Shown: piece by piece, positions 42,717 to 50,909 of the stretch
Numbering within the stretch: the stretch's first letter is position 1
How the letters are laid out: every line of letters starts with the position of its first letter
Source: Psychrobacillus sp042885655
GTDB lineage: Bacteria; Bacillota; Bacilli; Bacillales_A; Planococcaceae
DNA length: 64,000 nt
Reading direction: 5' to 3'
NCBI RefSeq assembly: GCF_042885655.1
Contig: NZ_JBHVRO010000003.1
Location: forward strand, 62,001-126,000
Position numbers and translations under genes: made by a program
The notes under the pieces: model-generated
Database searches by the model: none
The model's input: only the letters and a program-made list of their open reading frames with translations
What the model was told of the DNA's origin: nothing

Positions 42717-43214
42717 ATGGAAAATAAAATGGAACATATAGCGAGGTATAAAGCGGCAATGGGCAATTATCCCACAGGTGTTACAGTTGTAACTGCTTTT
42801 AATCAAGACGGAAAACCAATGGGATTGACGGTTAATTCTTTCGCATCGGTTTCGCTAGAACCTTTACTCATATTATGGTCTATTGATAAAAGAGTATATT
42901 CTTATAATGATTTTTTAAAAGTAGATAAATTCACGGTTAATATATTGTCGGCTGATCAAGGGGATTTATGTACGTTATTTTCAAGTAAAGTAGAGGATCG
43001 GTTCAGTCAATGCGATTGGAAGGAATCGTCATTGAATTTGCCTGTGCTCACGAATTCACTTGCAGCTTTGCAATGTAAAGTGTTTAAACAAATTGAAGCA
43101 GGAGATCATACAATCTTGATTGGTGAAGTTCTAGATATTCAAAATGAGGATAAAGAGCCTCTGTTATACCATAGAAGAAATATTGGTGCCATCCCTAAAG
43201 AATTTTATAATTAA
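42717..43214 (+). CDS. Flavin reductase-like FMN-binding protein
   Basis: A 165-residue protein of the flavin reductase-like (HpaC/split-barrel) family: YKAAMGNYPTGVTVVTAFNQ then DGKPMGLTVNSFASVSLEPL, with DKFTVNILSADQGDLCTLFS and AGDHTILIGEVLDI. Relatives reduce free FMN/FAD with NAD(P)H for a partner monooxygenase, or bind FMN without a known partner. No monooxygenase gene is adjacent. The ATG has GGAAG upstream. It ends at a strong bidirectional terminator. Confidence 0.88.
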   Translation: MENKMEHIARYKAAMGNYPTGVTVVTAFNQDGKPMGLTVNSFASVSLEPLLILWSIDKRVYSYNDFLKVDKFTVNILSADQGDLCTLFSSKVEDRFSQCDWKESSLNLPVLTNSLAALQCKVFKQIEAGDHTILIGEVLDIQNEDKEPLLYHRRNIGAIPKEFYN

Positions 43215-43218
43215 TAAT

Positions 43219-43267
43219 TTCAATGCAAAAAGGATATCCATATGAGATATCCTTTTTGCATTGAAAT
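43219..43267. terminator. Perfect 21-bp bidirectional terminator
   Basis: Arms 43219-43239 and 43247-43267 are exactly complementary, with a 7-nt loop. The outer part contains AAAAA/TTTTT, giving U-tracts in both directions. The inner arm carries GGATATC, the same sequence that punctuates the tandem repeats of the adjacent minus-strand gene. Confidence 0.85.
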
Positions 43268-43281
43268 TATTGGAAATCTAT

Positions 43282-43560
43282 TTAGCGTGGCATTGGGTAT
43301 CCAGGATATCCTTGTTGCCGAGGATATCCATATTGGCCATAAGGCATACCTTGGACTGGGTACCCATGATAACCCTGTTGATGATATGGTTGTTGATACA
43401 TCGGATATCCTTGTTGTCCATAAGGCATCTGATATCCTTGTTGTCCGTAAGGCATCATAGGATATCCTTGTTGTCCATAAGGCATCATAGGATATCCTTG
43501 TTGTCCATAAGGCATCGGATATCCTTGTTGCATTTGTCCTCCCTGAAATGGTTGAACCAT
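43282..43560 (-). CDS. Low-complexity Gly/Tyr/Gln/Pro repeat protein, probable coat or surface protein
   Basis: A 92-residue protein made almost wholly of repeats such as GYPMMPYGQQ (two exact copies, plus GYPMPYGQQ, GYQMPYGQQ and GYPMYQQPYHQQ). It has no signal peptide and no charged core. AAAGGAG precedes ATG 43560. Tyr/Gln/Gly-rich proteins of this kind in spore formers are often spore coat or exosporium components, cross-linked via Tyr or Gln; that is an inference here. At DNA level the unit is 27-30 bp and contains GGATATCC. Other frames across the repeats are open but meaningless. Confidence 0.72.
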   Translation of the reverse strand: MVQPFQGGQMQQGYPMPYGQQGYPMMPYGQQGYPMMPYGQQGYQMPYGQQGYPMYQQPYHQQGYHGYPVQGMPYGQYGYPRQQGYPGYPMPR

Positions 43561-43650
43561 TCTTCTTCACTCCTTTTTTATCACTCCAAGTAGCATATGT
43601 AAAAGAGGGCAAGTGGACTGGGATATATAAAAAATATGAGAAATTCCTCA

Positions 43651-43667
43651 TTAAACTTTCATTAACT
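43651..43667 (+). promoter_or_regulatory. Candidate OmpR/PhoP-type direct repeat before the PepSY gene
   Basis: TTAAAC-N5-TTAACT (11-bp phase) about 90 bp upstream of the PepSY gene. It resembles the PhoP-type repeat TTAACA-N5-TTAACA with one mismatch per half. A similar TAACTTTTCATAAG lies nearby. The regulator encoded at 46629 is a candidate. Confidence 0.3.
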
Positions 43668-43758
43668 TCTTAAAAAAGCTTTGGTAACTTTTCATAAGCA
43701 CCTGTCAGAATAGTGACTGTAAGAAAGCTTCACCCAAAACTTTTTAGGAGGAATATAG

Positions 43759-44427
43759 ATGAATAAGAAAATAATTATCCCGGCATTAGCAGCAACACTG
43801 ATTGGAGGAGCGGTTGCAGGGAATAGCCTATTCTCTACCGCTTTTGCAAGTGGCAAAACACCAGCAACGAACCAAGTGGAAGATCAAAAAGACGATGACA
43901 ATATTGCTGTGCTTCAAGCAAAGGCAAAATTGACTTTAGATGAAGCGCAAGTAATTGCACTACACAAAGTGTCAGGTACTGTAAAAGACTCTGAGTTAGA
44001 AGATGAAGACGGCGTAGTAGTTTACAGCTTTGAAATTAAAACAAAAGCTGGTGACGTAAGTGATGTAAAAGTTAATGCAGAAGATGGCAACATCGTTAAA
44101 ATCGAAAATGGTGCAAACGATGAAGAAAATGACAAAGGAAAAAAAGAAGGAAATGAAACAGATGGTGAAGAAAATGACGATAATATCGCAGATCTTCAGG
44201 CAAAAGCAAAATTGACTTCAGATGAAGCACAAGTTATTGCATTAAAAGAAGTACCTGGAACTGTTAATAAATCGGAACTAGAAGATGAAGATGGTGTAGT
44301 GGTTTACGGATTTGAAGTAAAAACAGCTTCAGGTGAAATGAAAGACGTGAAAGTGGATGCTGCCTCTGGAAAAATAGTAAAAGTCGAATCGGATAGTGAA
44401 AACGAAGGCAAAGAAGGGAAAGAATAA
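43759..44427 (+). CDS. Secreted tandem PepSY-domain protein
   Basis: A 222-residue protein. The signal peptide is IIIPALAATLIGGAVAGNSL, cleaved near AFAS. Two PepSY domains follow (about residues 48-115 and 135-215): AKLTLDEAQVIALHKVSGTV and AKLTSDEAQVIALKEVPGTV, each followed by ELEDEDGVVVY and DVKV. An acidic linker separates them. The copies are also similar at DNA level, so the duplication is recent. PepSY proteins are thought to inhibit proteases or modulate envelope enzymes. AGGAGG precedes ATG 43759. It stands directly before an ABC exporter and two-component genes, behind its own terminator. Confidence 0.9.
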   Translation: MNKKIIIPALAATLIGGAVAGNSLFSTAFASGKTPATNQVEDQKDDDNIAVLQAKAKLTLDEAQVIALHKVSGTVKDSELEDEDGVVVYSFEIKTKAGDVSDVKVNAEDGNIVKIENGANDEENDKGKKEGNETDGEENDDNIADLQAKAKLTSDEAQVIALKEVPGTVNKSELEDEDGVVVYGFEVKTASGEMKDVKVDAASGKIVKVESDSENEGKEGKE

Positions 44428-44442
44428 TTGCAGATTCTAAAA

Positions 44443-44475
44443 GGAAAGGGTGGGTTGGACCCATCCTTTCCTTTT
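44443..44475 (+). terminator. Terminator after the PepSY gene
   Basis: Stem GGAAAGG-TGGGT / ACCCA-CCTTTCC with loop TGG, then TTTT. Confidence 0.85.
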
Positions 44476-44513
44476 CATTTCTTTTTTAAACATCTATTAG
44501 AGGGAGGTACAAT

Positions 44514-45281
44514 ATGATTCAAACGAAGGATTTAACAATGGAATACCCGAATGGGTTTACTGCAGTTAATCGATTAAGTTTACATGTAAATGAAGGAGAT
44601 ATTTATGGTTTTTTAGGACCAAATGGTGCTGGTAAAACAACAACTATTCGTATGTTAGATGGTTTGTTAAAGCCAACAGCTGGGGAAGTTCTAATTCAAG
44701 GGAAAAGTGTTATCAGGAATGAACGGGAAATTAGAAAAGTGATAGGTGTTTTACCGGAGTCACATGGCTACTATAACTGGATGACAGGAGCAGAGTATTT
44801 ACTATTCTTTGCACAACTGTACGGAGTGGAAAAAAGTAGACAAAAAGAGCGAGTAGAAACTGTACTTCATCAAGTTGGTATGACAAGTAAGGCAAATATT
44901 CCTATTGGACAATACTCACGAGGGATGCGGCAAAGAATCGGAATTGCAAAAACGATTATTCATGAACCTGTTCTTATTTTTTTAGACGAACCTACACTTG
45001 GTTTAGATCCACAAGGACAAAGAGATATTCAAATGATTTTACATGATTTAAACAAAAAATATGGAGTTACGATATTCATAACTTCTCATTTGCTCAAAGA
45101 AATTTCTGAAATATGTAATCGTGTTGCTATTGTAAAAGAAGGGAATTTAATAGAAGAAGATTACTTAGATTCACTTTTGAACAAATATGGGCCAATGAAA
45201 GCAGACACAACGGAACCGATTACTTTGGAAGAGGTATTCTTTTACCTTACAGATCAAGTAGATAAGGAGATACATCTATGA
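44514..45281 (+). CDS. ABC exporter ATPase
   Basis: A 255-residue ATPase of the CcmA/NatA type. Walker A is GPNGAGKTTT, the ABC signature is YSRGMRQRIGIAK, Walker B is VLIFLDEPTLGLDP and the switch His is in ITSHLLKEI. PESHGYYNWMTGAEYL is typical of ABC-2 exporters. Its stop overlaps the permease start by ATGA. GAGGGAGG precedes the ATG. With 45278-46036 and 46038-46562 it forms an exporter unit, probably moving a lipid, peptide or ion out of the membrane; the substrate is unknown. Confidence 0.92.
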   Translation: MIQTKDLTMEYPNGFTAVNRLSLHVNEGDIYGFLGPNGAGKTTTIRMLDGLLKPTAGEVLIQGKSVIRNEREIRKVIGVLPESHGYYNWMTGAEYLLFFAQLYGVEKSRQKERVETVLHQVGMTSKANIPIGQYSRGMRQRIGIAKTIIHEPVLIFLDEPTLGLDPQGQRDIQMILHDLNKKYGVTIFITSHLLKEISEICNRVAIVKEGNLIEEDYLDSLLNKYGPMKADTTEPITLEEVFFYLTDQVDKEIHL

Positions 45282-46036
45282 TAACGGCGCTTATCCGAAA
45301 AGAAATAAAAGAAAATGTCTTTTCTAAAAAAAGTCTGTGGATATATTTTGCTGTGACTATTTTGTTTAGTGGTCTTGCATTAAGTTTTGTCTCTGTGAAA
45401 GAACTAAGTTTACTTGCTCAAGTAGAAGTAAATATGACTTTCATGAAAGTAGTTTTAGGTATTAGTATTTTAGTTACGATCATTATTGGATCGAATATGT
45501 ATGCAGGGGAAAGAGAAAGAGAGACGCTTGAAAGTCTTTTATTATCCCCATTGTCTAAAGCGCAAATTACGTTTGGAAAATTAGTAGGTTTGCTCTTATT
45601 TTGGTTCATTATTTCTTTACTATCTCTTCCTTATTTTTATGCACTAGCTATGGGTACAGATATATTTTTGAAAGCAATTGTATTTCTTTATTTCATTTGT
45701 TTTCCATTAGTCATTGGATTTTCAGCATTATCTCTAGGCTTTTCTGCAATTCTCTCATCTACTAAGAGTTCTACACTTTTAGCGTTTGTCTTCTTTTTAG
45801 TAACGGCAATTCCAATGTTCTTATCAACAACGATGAAAAAAAGTGGATTTGCACATATCGTTGATACAATTAGTCCGTTATCACGATCCATGCTTACGTT
45901 AAAGGATTACTTTGTAAATCGGCTTGGTTTCATGGTATTGATGGTAGATTTACTACCAGTACTCATCTTCTTAATACTTAGTATTGTACTATTGTTGTTC
46001 GCAAACAATAAAATCACGCTTAAAGGAGGAGAATAG
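45278..46036 (+). CDS. ABC-2 type permease
   Basis: A 252-residue permease with six membrane segments; MITALIRKEIKENVFSKKSL is the cytosolic lead-in. MYAGERERETLESLLLSPLS is the conserved motif of NosY/ABC-2 permeases after helix 2. It ends LLFANNKITLKGGE. It pairs with the preceding ATPase, whose stop overlaps its ATG by 4 nt, and is followed after 1 bp by an NEW3-like gene, which suggests a tight three-gene operon. Confidence 0.9.
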   Translation: MITALIRKEIKENVFSKKSLWIYFAVTILFSGLALSFVSVKELSLLAQVEVNMTFMKVVLGISILVTIIIGSNMYAGERERETLESLLLSPLSKAQITFGKLVGLLLFWFIISLLSLPYFYALAMGTDIFLKAIVFLYFICFPLVIGFSALSLGFSAILSSTKSSTLLAFVFFLVTAIPMFLSTTMKKSGFAHIVDTISPLSRSMLTLKDYFVNRLGFMVLMVDLLPVLIFLILSIVLLLFANNKITLKGGE

Positions 46037-46037
46037 A

Positions 46038-46562
46038 ATGAAAAAAATATTCATTTCTTTGGCATTTCTCTTCTCTTTTATAGTAATGCAAACGAGTGGA
46101 GTCGTATCTGCTTCAGATACAGTTGATATAAAAATCCTTTCACCCGATGCAGTGGAAAATTATCCTGGCCTGGAAACGACAGTGCAAGTCGAAATTACCA
46201 ATCTATCGAGCACAGAACTGAAGAATGCGATGGTTTATATTACAATGGCCGATATCGGGAAACATATGACCGTAAATTTAGAGGACTACGGTGCAGATGT
46301 ACCCGTTTTACTGGATACATTAAAGCCCCAGCAATCTGTAAAAGTTGAATTACCAATTCGTTTTGTTTATACAAGCAAATATAAGTTGTATGTAACGGTA
46401 AGTAGTGACGATGATCAACAAATACACTCTAGTGAGTCAATACCCGTACATATTTTAGGGAATACGAAAATTGATCCACTTATTGTACAAATTGTTTCAA
46501 TTGCGATGCCTGTAATATTGCTCCTTTTATTATTTTTCGCAAGAACAAGAAAAAAACAATAA
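46038..46562 (+). CDS. Membrane-anchored NEW3/Ig-like domain protein
   Basis: A 174-residue protein. The signal peptide is IFISLAFLFSFIVMQTSGVV, cleaved near SAS. An Ig-like domain follows (VDIKILSPDAVENYPGLETT, VQVEITNLSSTELKNAMVYI, LKPQQSVKVELPIRFVYTSK). A C-terminal helix (QIVSIAMPVILLLLLFFA) and a basic tail RTRKKQ anchor it with the domain outside. The start is ATG 46038, behind AAAGGAGGAG. NEW3-type proteins often accompany ABC-2 exporters and are presumed accessory subunits. It lies within the exporter/two-component operon. Confidence 0.82.
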   Translation: MKKIFISLAFLFSFIVMQTSGVVSASDTVDIKILSPDAVENYPGLETTVQVEITNLSSTELKNAMVYITMADIGKHMTVNLEDYGADVPVLLDTLKPQQSVKVELPIRFVYTSKYKLYVTVSSDDDQQIHSSESIPVHILGNTKIDPLIVQIVSIAMPVILLLLLFFARTRKKQ

Positions 46563-46628
46563 AGAAATTTGTCTGTTCTACCATTGTTCGATAACATGTA
46601 GATAACTCAATTCGTTGGAGGGTTCATA

Positions 46629-47300
46629 TTGAAAAAAGTATTAATCATTGAAGATGAGGAAAGTATTACAGAGTTTCTAGAGCTTGAACTTAAACACGAA
46701 GGCTTTGATGTAACGGTTATCCATGATGGTAGAAGTGGATTAGAAGCTGCATTAATGCAACATTTTGACCTTATTCTTTTAGATTTAATGCTTCCTCACT
46801 TAAATGGAATAGAAGTTTGTAGAAGAATTAGAGTGGCGAAAGAAACACCGATTATCATGCTCACTGCAAGAGATAGCGTAATGGATCGTGTCATGGGTTT
46901 AGATGTTGGTGCAGACGATTATATGTCAAAGCCTTTTTCAATTGAAGAACTATTAGCAAGAATGCGAGTAATTTTTCGCCGAAATGAACGGCATGAAGAG
47001 TGTATTGTAAAATATTTAAAATTCAAGGAAATTGAAGTCGACACTATTTCAAGAACAGTTATGAAAGGTAATGAAGAAATTCCTTTGACAAAGAGAGAAT
47101 ATGAACTTCTTTTAATGTTTTTACAAAATGTAAATCGTGTACTTCCGCGTGAACTAATTCTCGAGAAAATATGGGGATATGAAACAGAGGTAGAAACGAA
47201 TGTGGTAGATGTGTATGTAAGATATTTGCGAAATAAAATTAGTATAGATGATGACAATTATATCCACTCTGTCCGTGGTGTAGGTTACGTGATGAAATGA
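46629..47300 (+). CDS. OmpR/PhoB-family response regulator
   Basis: A 223-residue protein starting at TTG 46629, 6 nt after GGAGGG. The receiver domain has IIEDEES, Asp52 in LLDLMLPH, LTARDSVMDR and DDYMSKPF. The winged helix has LTKREYELLLMFLQNVNRVL, ILEKIWGYETEVETNVVDVY and VRYLRNKI, then HSVRGVGYVMK. Its stop overlaps the kinase start. It probably controls the preceding exporter and possibly the PepSY gene. Confidence 0.93.
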   Translation: MKKVLIIEDEESITEFLELELKHEGFDVTVIHDGRSGLEAALMQHFDLILLDLMLPHLNGIEVCRRIRVAKETPIIMLTARDSVMDRVMGLDVGADDYMSKPFSIEELLARMRVIFRRNERHEECIVKYLKFKEIEVDTISRTVMKGNEEIPLTKREYELLLMFLQNVNRVLPRELILEKIWGYETEVETNVVDVYVRYLRNKISIDDDNYIHSVRGVGYVMK

Positions 47301-48661
47301 TGAAAAAGTTAAAGCTAAAGTGGAAGATTGTTTTATGGGCAACTGCGCTTATGATTGGTTTGTTTGTTTCTTATAATATATTGCAATACTTTGTTATAAA
47401 CAGTTGGATGACTCATTATGAAGAGCAATCCATTGAAAAAAAGATGACTACTTTGCAAAACTATTATTCTAATCAGAAACTATCTAGTCGGCTTATTAAA
47501 GAAAATGAAACGTTTGTTAAATCCATCAATGAGAAGTCGGAAACAATTCGAATTTTAGATAAAGAGGGAAATAGTATTGTAGCGGTGAGTGAAGAAGAAT
47601 TATTGGGCATACCTTCACATTTAGTCCAAAATGATCAGTTTGAGTTGATCAAATCAGGTGATGACCGGCTGCTTATTTACCGAGAACCGTTAGTTGGCAC
47701 GAGTTTTGTTGGAACAATTGAAATTGTACGCAACCTAGAGATTTTCGATGGTCTATTAAGTCAATTTGGATTTGTTATGTTTTTGTCAGGAATCGGTGCA
47801 GTTTTCTTAAGTTTAATGGGGGCATTTTTTCTTTCCAAACAAATAGTTAGTCCAATTCAGGATATTTCCAAAACACTTGCAAGGATTAAAAAATTCGGTT
47901 TAGAAGAAAGAGTAAAAGTTCAACCAACACAAGATGAAATTTCTGAATTAGCCATCCACTTTAATGAGCTAATGGATCAATTAGAAACTTCTTTCAATAA
48001 GCAAAAGCAATTTGTGGAAGATGCTTCCCATGAATTAAGAACTCCTTTATCTGTATTGAATGGAAACTTAATGATGTTGAACAGGTGGGGAAAAGACAAT
48101 GTGGAAGTGTTAAATAAATCATTAGCTTCTTCCTTGAAAGAAGTGGATCGCATGGATAAATTGGTAAAAGATTTACTAGAGCTATCTAGACTTGATTCTG
48201 AAAAAACAATAAATGCTGCGATTCCTTTGATTAATCCAAAAAAGGTGATTGAAAAAGTTGTAAACGATTTTGAAATTACACACCCTGAATTTGGTTTTTC
48301 TTTTCAATTATATGATGACACTCCTCTTGCGATAAAAGAGGGACACTTAGAACAACTGCTTACAATATTAATCGATAATGCGATAAAGTATTCAAAGGAT
48401 GATACAAGAGTGAACATAAATTATCGGCAACGGAAATTGAGTGTTCAAGACTTTGGAATCGGAATTTCAGAGGAGAGTCTCCCCCACGTTACAGATCGAT
48501 TTTATCGAGTGGAAAAATCACGCAATCGGAAGAAAGGTGGATATGGAATCGGCCTATCCATTGCTCAAAAGCTGATGGATTCTTATAGAGGGAGTTTAGT
48601 TATTGAAAGTCAGTTAGGCCAAGGTACCTCTGTTACCCTTACATTTCCAAAAGTGCTCTAA
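47297..48661 (+). CDS. Membrane sensor histidine kinase (HAMP-HisKA-HATPase)
   Basis: A 454-residue kinase. TM1 is at 10-30 (IVLWATALMIGLFVSYNIL), a 110-residue extracellular region follows, and TM2 is around 150-172 (FGFVMFLSGIGAVFLSLMGA). HAMP (SKQIVSPIQDISKTLARIKK) and the acceptor EDASHELRTPLSVLNGN come next. Catalytic motifs are LIDNAIKYSKDD, VQDFGIGIS, DRFYRVEKSRNRKKGGYGIG and LSIAQKLMDS. It overlaps the regulator by 4 nt. It forms a CssRS/YclJK-like pair in the exporter operon; the signal is unknown but probably comes from the envelope. Confidence 0.93.
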   Translation: MMKKLKLKWKIVLWATALMIGLFVSYNILQYFVINSWMTHYEEQSIEKKMTTLQNYYSNQKLSSRLIKENETFVKSINEKSETIRILDKEGNSIVAVSEEELLGIPSHLVQNDQFELIKSGDDRLLIYREPLVGTSFVGTIEIVRNLEIFDGLLSQFGFVMFLSGIGAVFLSLMGAFFLSKQIVSPIQDISKTLARIKKFGLEERVKVQPTQDEISELAIHFNELMDQLETSFNKQKQFVEDASHELRTPLSVLNGNLMMLNRWGKDNVEVLNKSLASSLKEVDRMDKLVKDLLELSRLDSEKTINAAIPLINPKKVIEKVVNDFEITHPEFGFSFQLYDDTPLAIKEGHLEQLLTILIDNAIKYSKDDTRVNINYRQRKLSVQDFGIGISEESLPHVTDRFYRVEKSRNRKKGGYGIGLSIAQKLMDSYRGSLVIESQLGQGTSVTLTFPKVL

Positions 48662-48703
48662 AAAACGAACTACTAAAAGATTAAACTTTTAGTAGTTCGT
48701 TTT
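48662..48703. terminator. Bidirectional terminator
   Basis: Perfect 18-bp stem with arms 48662-48679 and 48686-48703, loop ATTAAA. T-runs lie on both sides. It closes the two-component operon and the convergent metallophosphoesterase gene. Confidence 0.92.
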
Positions 48704-48706
48704 GTT

Positions 48707-49444
48707 TTATTCGCCAACATAAAAAAGCTTAAACAGGACTTCTCTTTGTGGAACCTTTAAAGCATCAAACTTTTCAAGGAAAGCATTTTTGTCGTAGGTA
48801 GCTTGATCAATACTGATTAAAGGTTTCATTGGTGAGAAATCAATAATTGCATAAGGAGCGATATTTTCTTTAGACACTCCTAAAGCACCGGGATTTAAGT
48901 AAGTTTGGTGTTCGTTGGAAAATAAATGCTCTGGATGATGATGTCCAAAACAAACAATATCCGCGGGATAATTAGCGTACATTTTCTCCATATTCCCTAA
49001 AGATGGTTCCAGTATGCTATAAAAAGGTTCATCATTTATATGGGCATTGCGCTTAGCTAATTCTATATGATAATGAATTCCCATGATACGAGTGCCAGTT
49101 ATTTGTTTTTCAATCATTCGCGGTAGTTTTTTTAGTTTCTTAAAATTGTCTGTTGATAATCGTTCTGCAATCCATTTGTGATGTTCACGAGTATGTTTAT
49201 AACTTTCAGGATGTCCTTCTCCTGAAATAAGCGATAAAATGGCTTCGTCATGATTTCCCGTAATCATACGAATATCTGGACGTGCAAACAGTATATCGAG
49301 TATTTCGTTTGTATCTGGACCCATCGCGATCATGTCCCCTAGACACCATATTTCTTCAACATCCTTACGTTTATCAATTGCATGAAGAACTGCTTTTAAT
49401 GCTAGTTCGTTCCCATGAATGTCTGTAATGATAGCAAGTTTCAT
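48707..49444 (-). CDS. Calcineurin-like metallophosphoesterase
   Basis: A 245-residue protein with all dimetal motifs: IITDIHGN, WCLGDMIAMGP, ITGNHDEA, GIHYHIELAK, VCFGHHHPEHLF and LNPGALG. It resembles YfcE/PrpE-type phosphodiesterases and Ap4A-hydrolase-like enzymes; the substrate cannot be assigned. Its C-terminal 40 residues (QATYDKNAFLEKFDALKVPQ) are an added tail. It begins 25 bp after the TVP38-type gene stop on the same strand, so the two are probably cotranscribed. Confidence 0.9.
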   Translation of the reverse strand: MKLAIITDIHGNELALKAVLHAIDKRKDVEEIWCLGDMIAMGPDTNEILDILFARPDIRMITGNHDEAILSLISGEGHPESYKHTREHHKWIAERLSTDNFKKLKKLPRMIEKQITGTRIMGIHYHIELAKRNAHINDEPFYSILEPSLGNMEKMYANYPADIVCFGHHHPEHLFSNEHQTYLNPGALGVSKENIAPYAIIDFSPMKPLISIDQATYDKNAFLEKFDALKVPQREVLFKLFYVGE

Positions 49445-49469
49445 ATATTTCCACTCCTAAAAGTTTCAG

Positions 49470-50147
49470 CTAATCTGCGGTATCTATATTTTTAATAGAT
49501 TTCTTTTTCTTTTTTATTAAATAATATAGTACGATTGCTGCCACTATAATAATCCAAATAACGTATTCATTCCAATCAGCAAAAAATATACCAGCGGGAA
49601 TTAATGACAACACAAAAAAATAAAGAAAGTTTCCAATTGTAGTTGCAAGTAAATAAGGAAGGATTCGGATGGTACTTAGCCCGGCTAATATGTTGACCAA
49701 ACTTGTCGGGACAAAGGGGAAGATTCTTGCCTGGAATACATAAGCAAAACCATTAGTATCTAATTTTTCGATTAGTTTTGGGTGAAATTTTTCCAAAATG
49801 GTTTCTTGGAAAATATAGCGAACGCAATAATAGACAACAATCGAAGCAAGAATGCTTGTTAGCCAGCTCCATAAAAAACCATTAATAAAACCAAACAACG
49901 TAATATTAAGAGAAATAACAAGTATTAACGGAAATATGGTAATGGAATTTTGAATTAGCATAACTAAAAATAAGAAGAGTAGTGCATACCCCATGTTTTT
50001 CTTTAAAAAAGTTTGAGCCGCATCTATATTTCCGTCAATAAGCAGCATGATTAGCTCTCTATTCATTAGAAAAAACAGTGCAAATAATAGTGAGCCACCC
50101 CATATTAGCCATTGCTTCTTTGTGAGATTATTTATTATTTTTTTCAT
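49470..50147 (-). CDS. TVP38/TMEM64 (DedA-superfamily) membrane protein
   Basis: A 225-residue protein with six hydrophobic segments. The SNARE-associated (PF09335) core is NGFLWSWLTSILASIVVYYC, QARIFPFVPTSLVNILAGLS and LPYLLATTIGNFLYFFVLSL, with the conserved R-x-x-P-x-x-P. A polybasic C-terminus (KKKKKSIKN) ends it. DedA/TVP38 relatives include lipid-carrier flippases such as UptA; the cargo here is unknown. It is first in a two-gene unit with the metallophosphoesterase. Confidence 0.88.
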   Translation of the reverse strand: MKKIINNLTKKQWLIWGGSLLFALFFLMNRELIMLLIDGNIDAAQTFLKKNMGYALLFLFLVMLIQNSITIFPLILVISLNITLFGFINGFLWSWLTSILASIVVYYCVRYIFQETILEKFHPKLIEKLDTNGFAYVFQARIFPFVPTSLVNILAGLSTIRILPYLLATTIGNFLYFFVLSLIPAGIFFADWNEYVIWIIIVAAIVLYYLIKKKKKSIKNIDTAD

Positions 50148-50234
50148 GCTTCACCTGTGCTTTCAATTTATACTATTATATAAAGCAGTTATTTATTCAA
50201 TCCTATAAAATTGCATGTGAAAGGGGAAAACGGT

Positions 50235-50909
50235 GTGAATTCAACTAAAACTGTCATTGAAAAATTAAATATGGAGAAGTATTTGAAAAAGTTGATACTT
50301 CATAAACCGGAAGATATATGTGATTTTGATGAATTAGAATTCGATATTACTATAAAAAAGGATAAATATGATCTTGTATTTATATTTGTATTTAATCTAG
50401 AGGATTATGCTAATACATTAAAAAATGTGATTGAAAAGAAGTTAATTGAGAAAAACGGTTATTTGTACATTGCTTATCCTAAAAAGAATAATCCAACATA
50501 TGCGGAATATATTGAGCGAGATAGTATGCTCGCCTATATAGTTTCAGATGAAGAAGGATATGTTCTACAAAGCGACTTAAAATTTTCAAGAATGGTTAGT
50601 ATGAATGAAACTTTTACCGTTGTTGGTCTAAAATCAACGCCTAAGAAATTGAAAAAGAGTGCAAGTACTAGTCAATGTGTAGATGATTATATAGAGAACG
50701 TTGAAGATATTATAAAGTATTTGGAAAGAAATGAGAAATTACTTAACCTGTATAATCAATTAACTCCGGGCTATCAGAAGGATTGGGCGCGTTACGTATA
50801 TAGTGCCAAACGAAAAGAAACGCAAGAAAAAAGACTATTTGAGATGGAGATAGTTCTTGGAGAAGGATATAAGACCAAAGACTTGTATAGAAGAAGAGGG
50901 GAAAAATAA
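50235..50909 (+). CDS. YdeI/OmpD-associated (OmdA)-like protein
   Basis: A 224-residue cytosolic protein. The N-terminal part (YDLVFIFVFNLEDYANTLKN, EKNGYLYIAYPKKNN) resembles a DUF3052-like fold. The C-terminal 60 residues, LYNQLTPGYQKDWARYVYSA then KRKETQEKRLFEM, match the YdeI/OmdA domain annotated as bacteriocin-protection-like, with no proven mechanism. The start is GTG 50235, 8 nt after AAAGGGG; the TTG at 50211 precedes the Shine-Dalgarno and is rejected. It overlaps the methyltransferase start (TAATG), implying coupling. Confidence 0.78.
   Translation: MNSTKTVIEKLNMEKYLKKLILHKPEDICDFDELEFDITIKKDKYDLVFIFVFNLEDYANTLKNVIEKKLIEKNGYLYIAYPKKNNPTYAEYIERDSMLAYIVSDEEGYVLQSDLKFSRMVSMNETFTVVGLKSTPKKLKKSASTSQCVDDYIENVEDIIKYLERNEKLLNLYNQLTPGYQKDWARYVYSAKRKETQEKRLFEMEIVLGEGYKTKDLYRRRGEK

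Noticed and set aside
43282..43560. Regular repeats that might suggest a CRISPR array
   Set aside because: The units are coding, nearly identical along their whole length and have no unique spacers or cas genes nearby.
43220..43651. Long alternative frames on both strands over the GYPMMPYGQQ gene
   Set aside because: Tandem 27-30-bp repeats keep several frames open. Only 43282-43560 has a Shine-Dalgarno and a biologically plausible composition.
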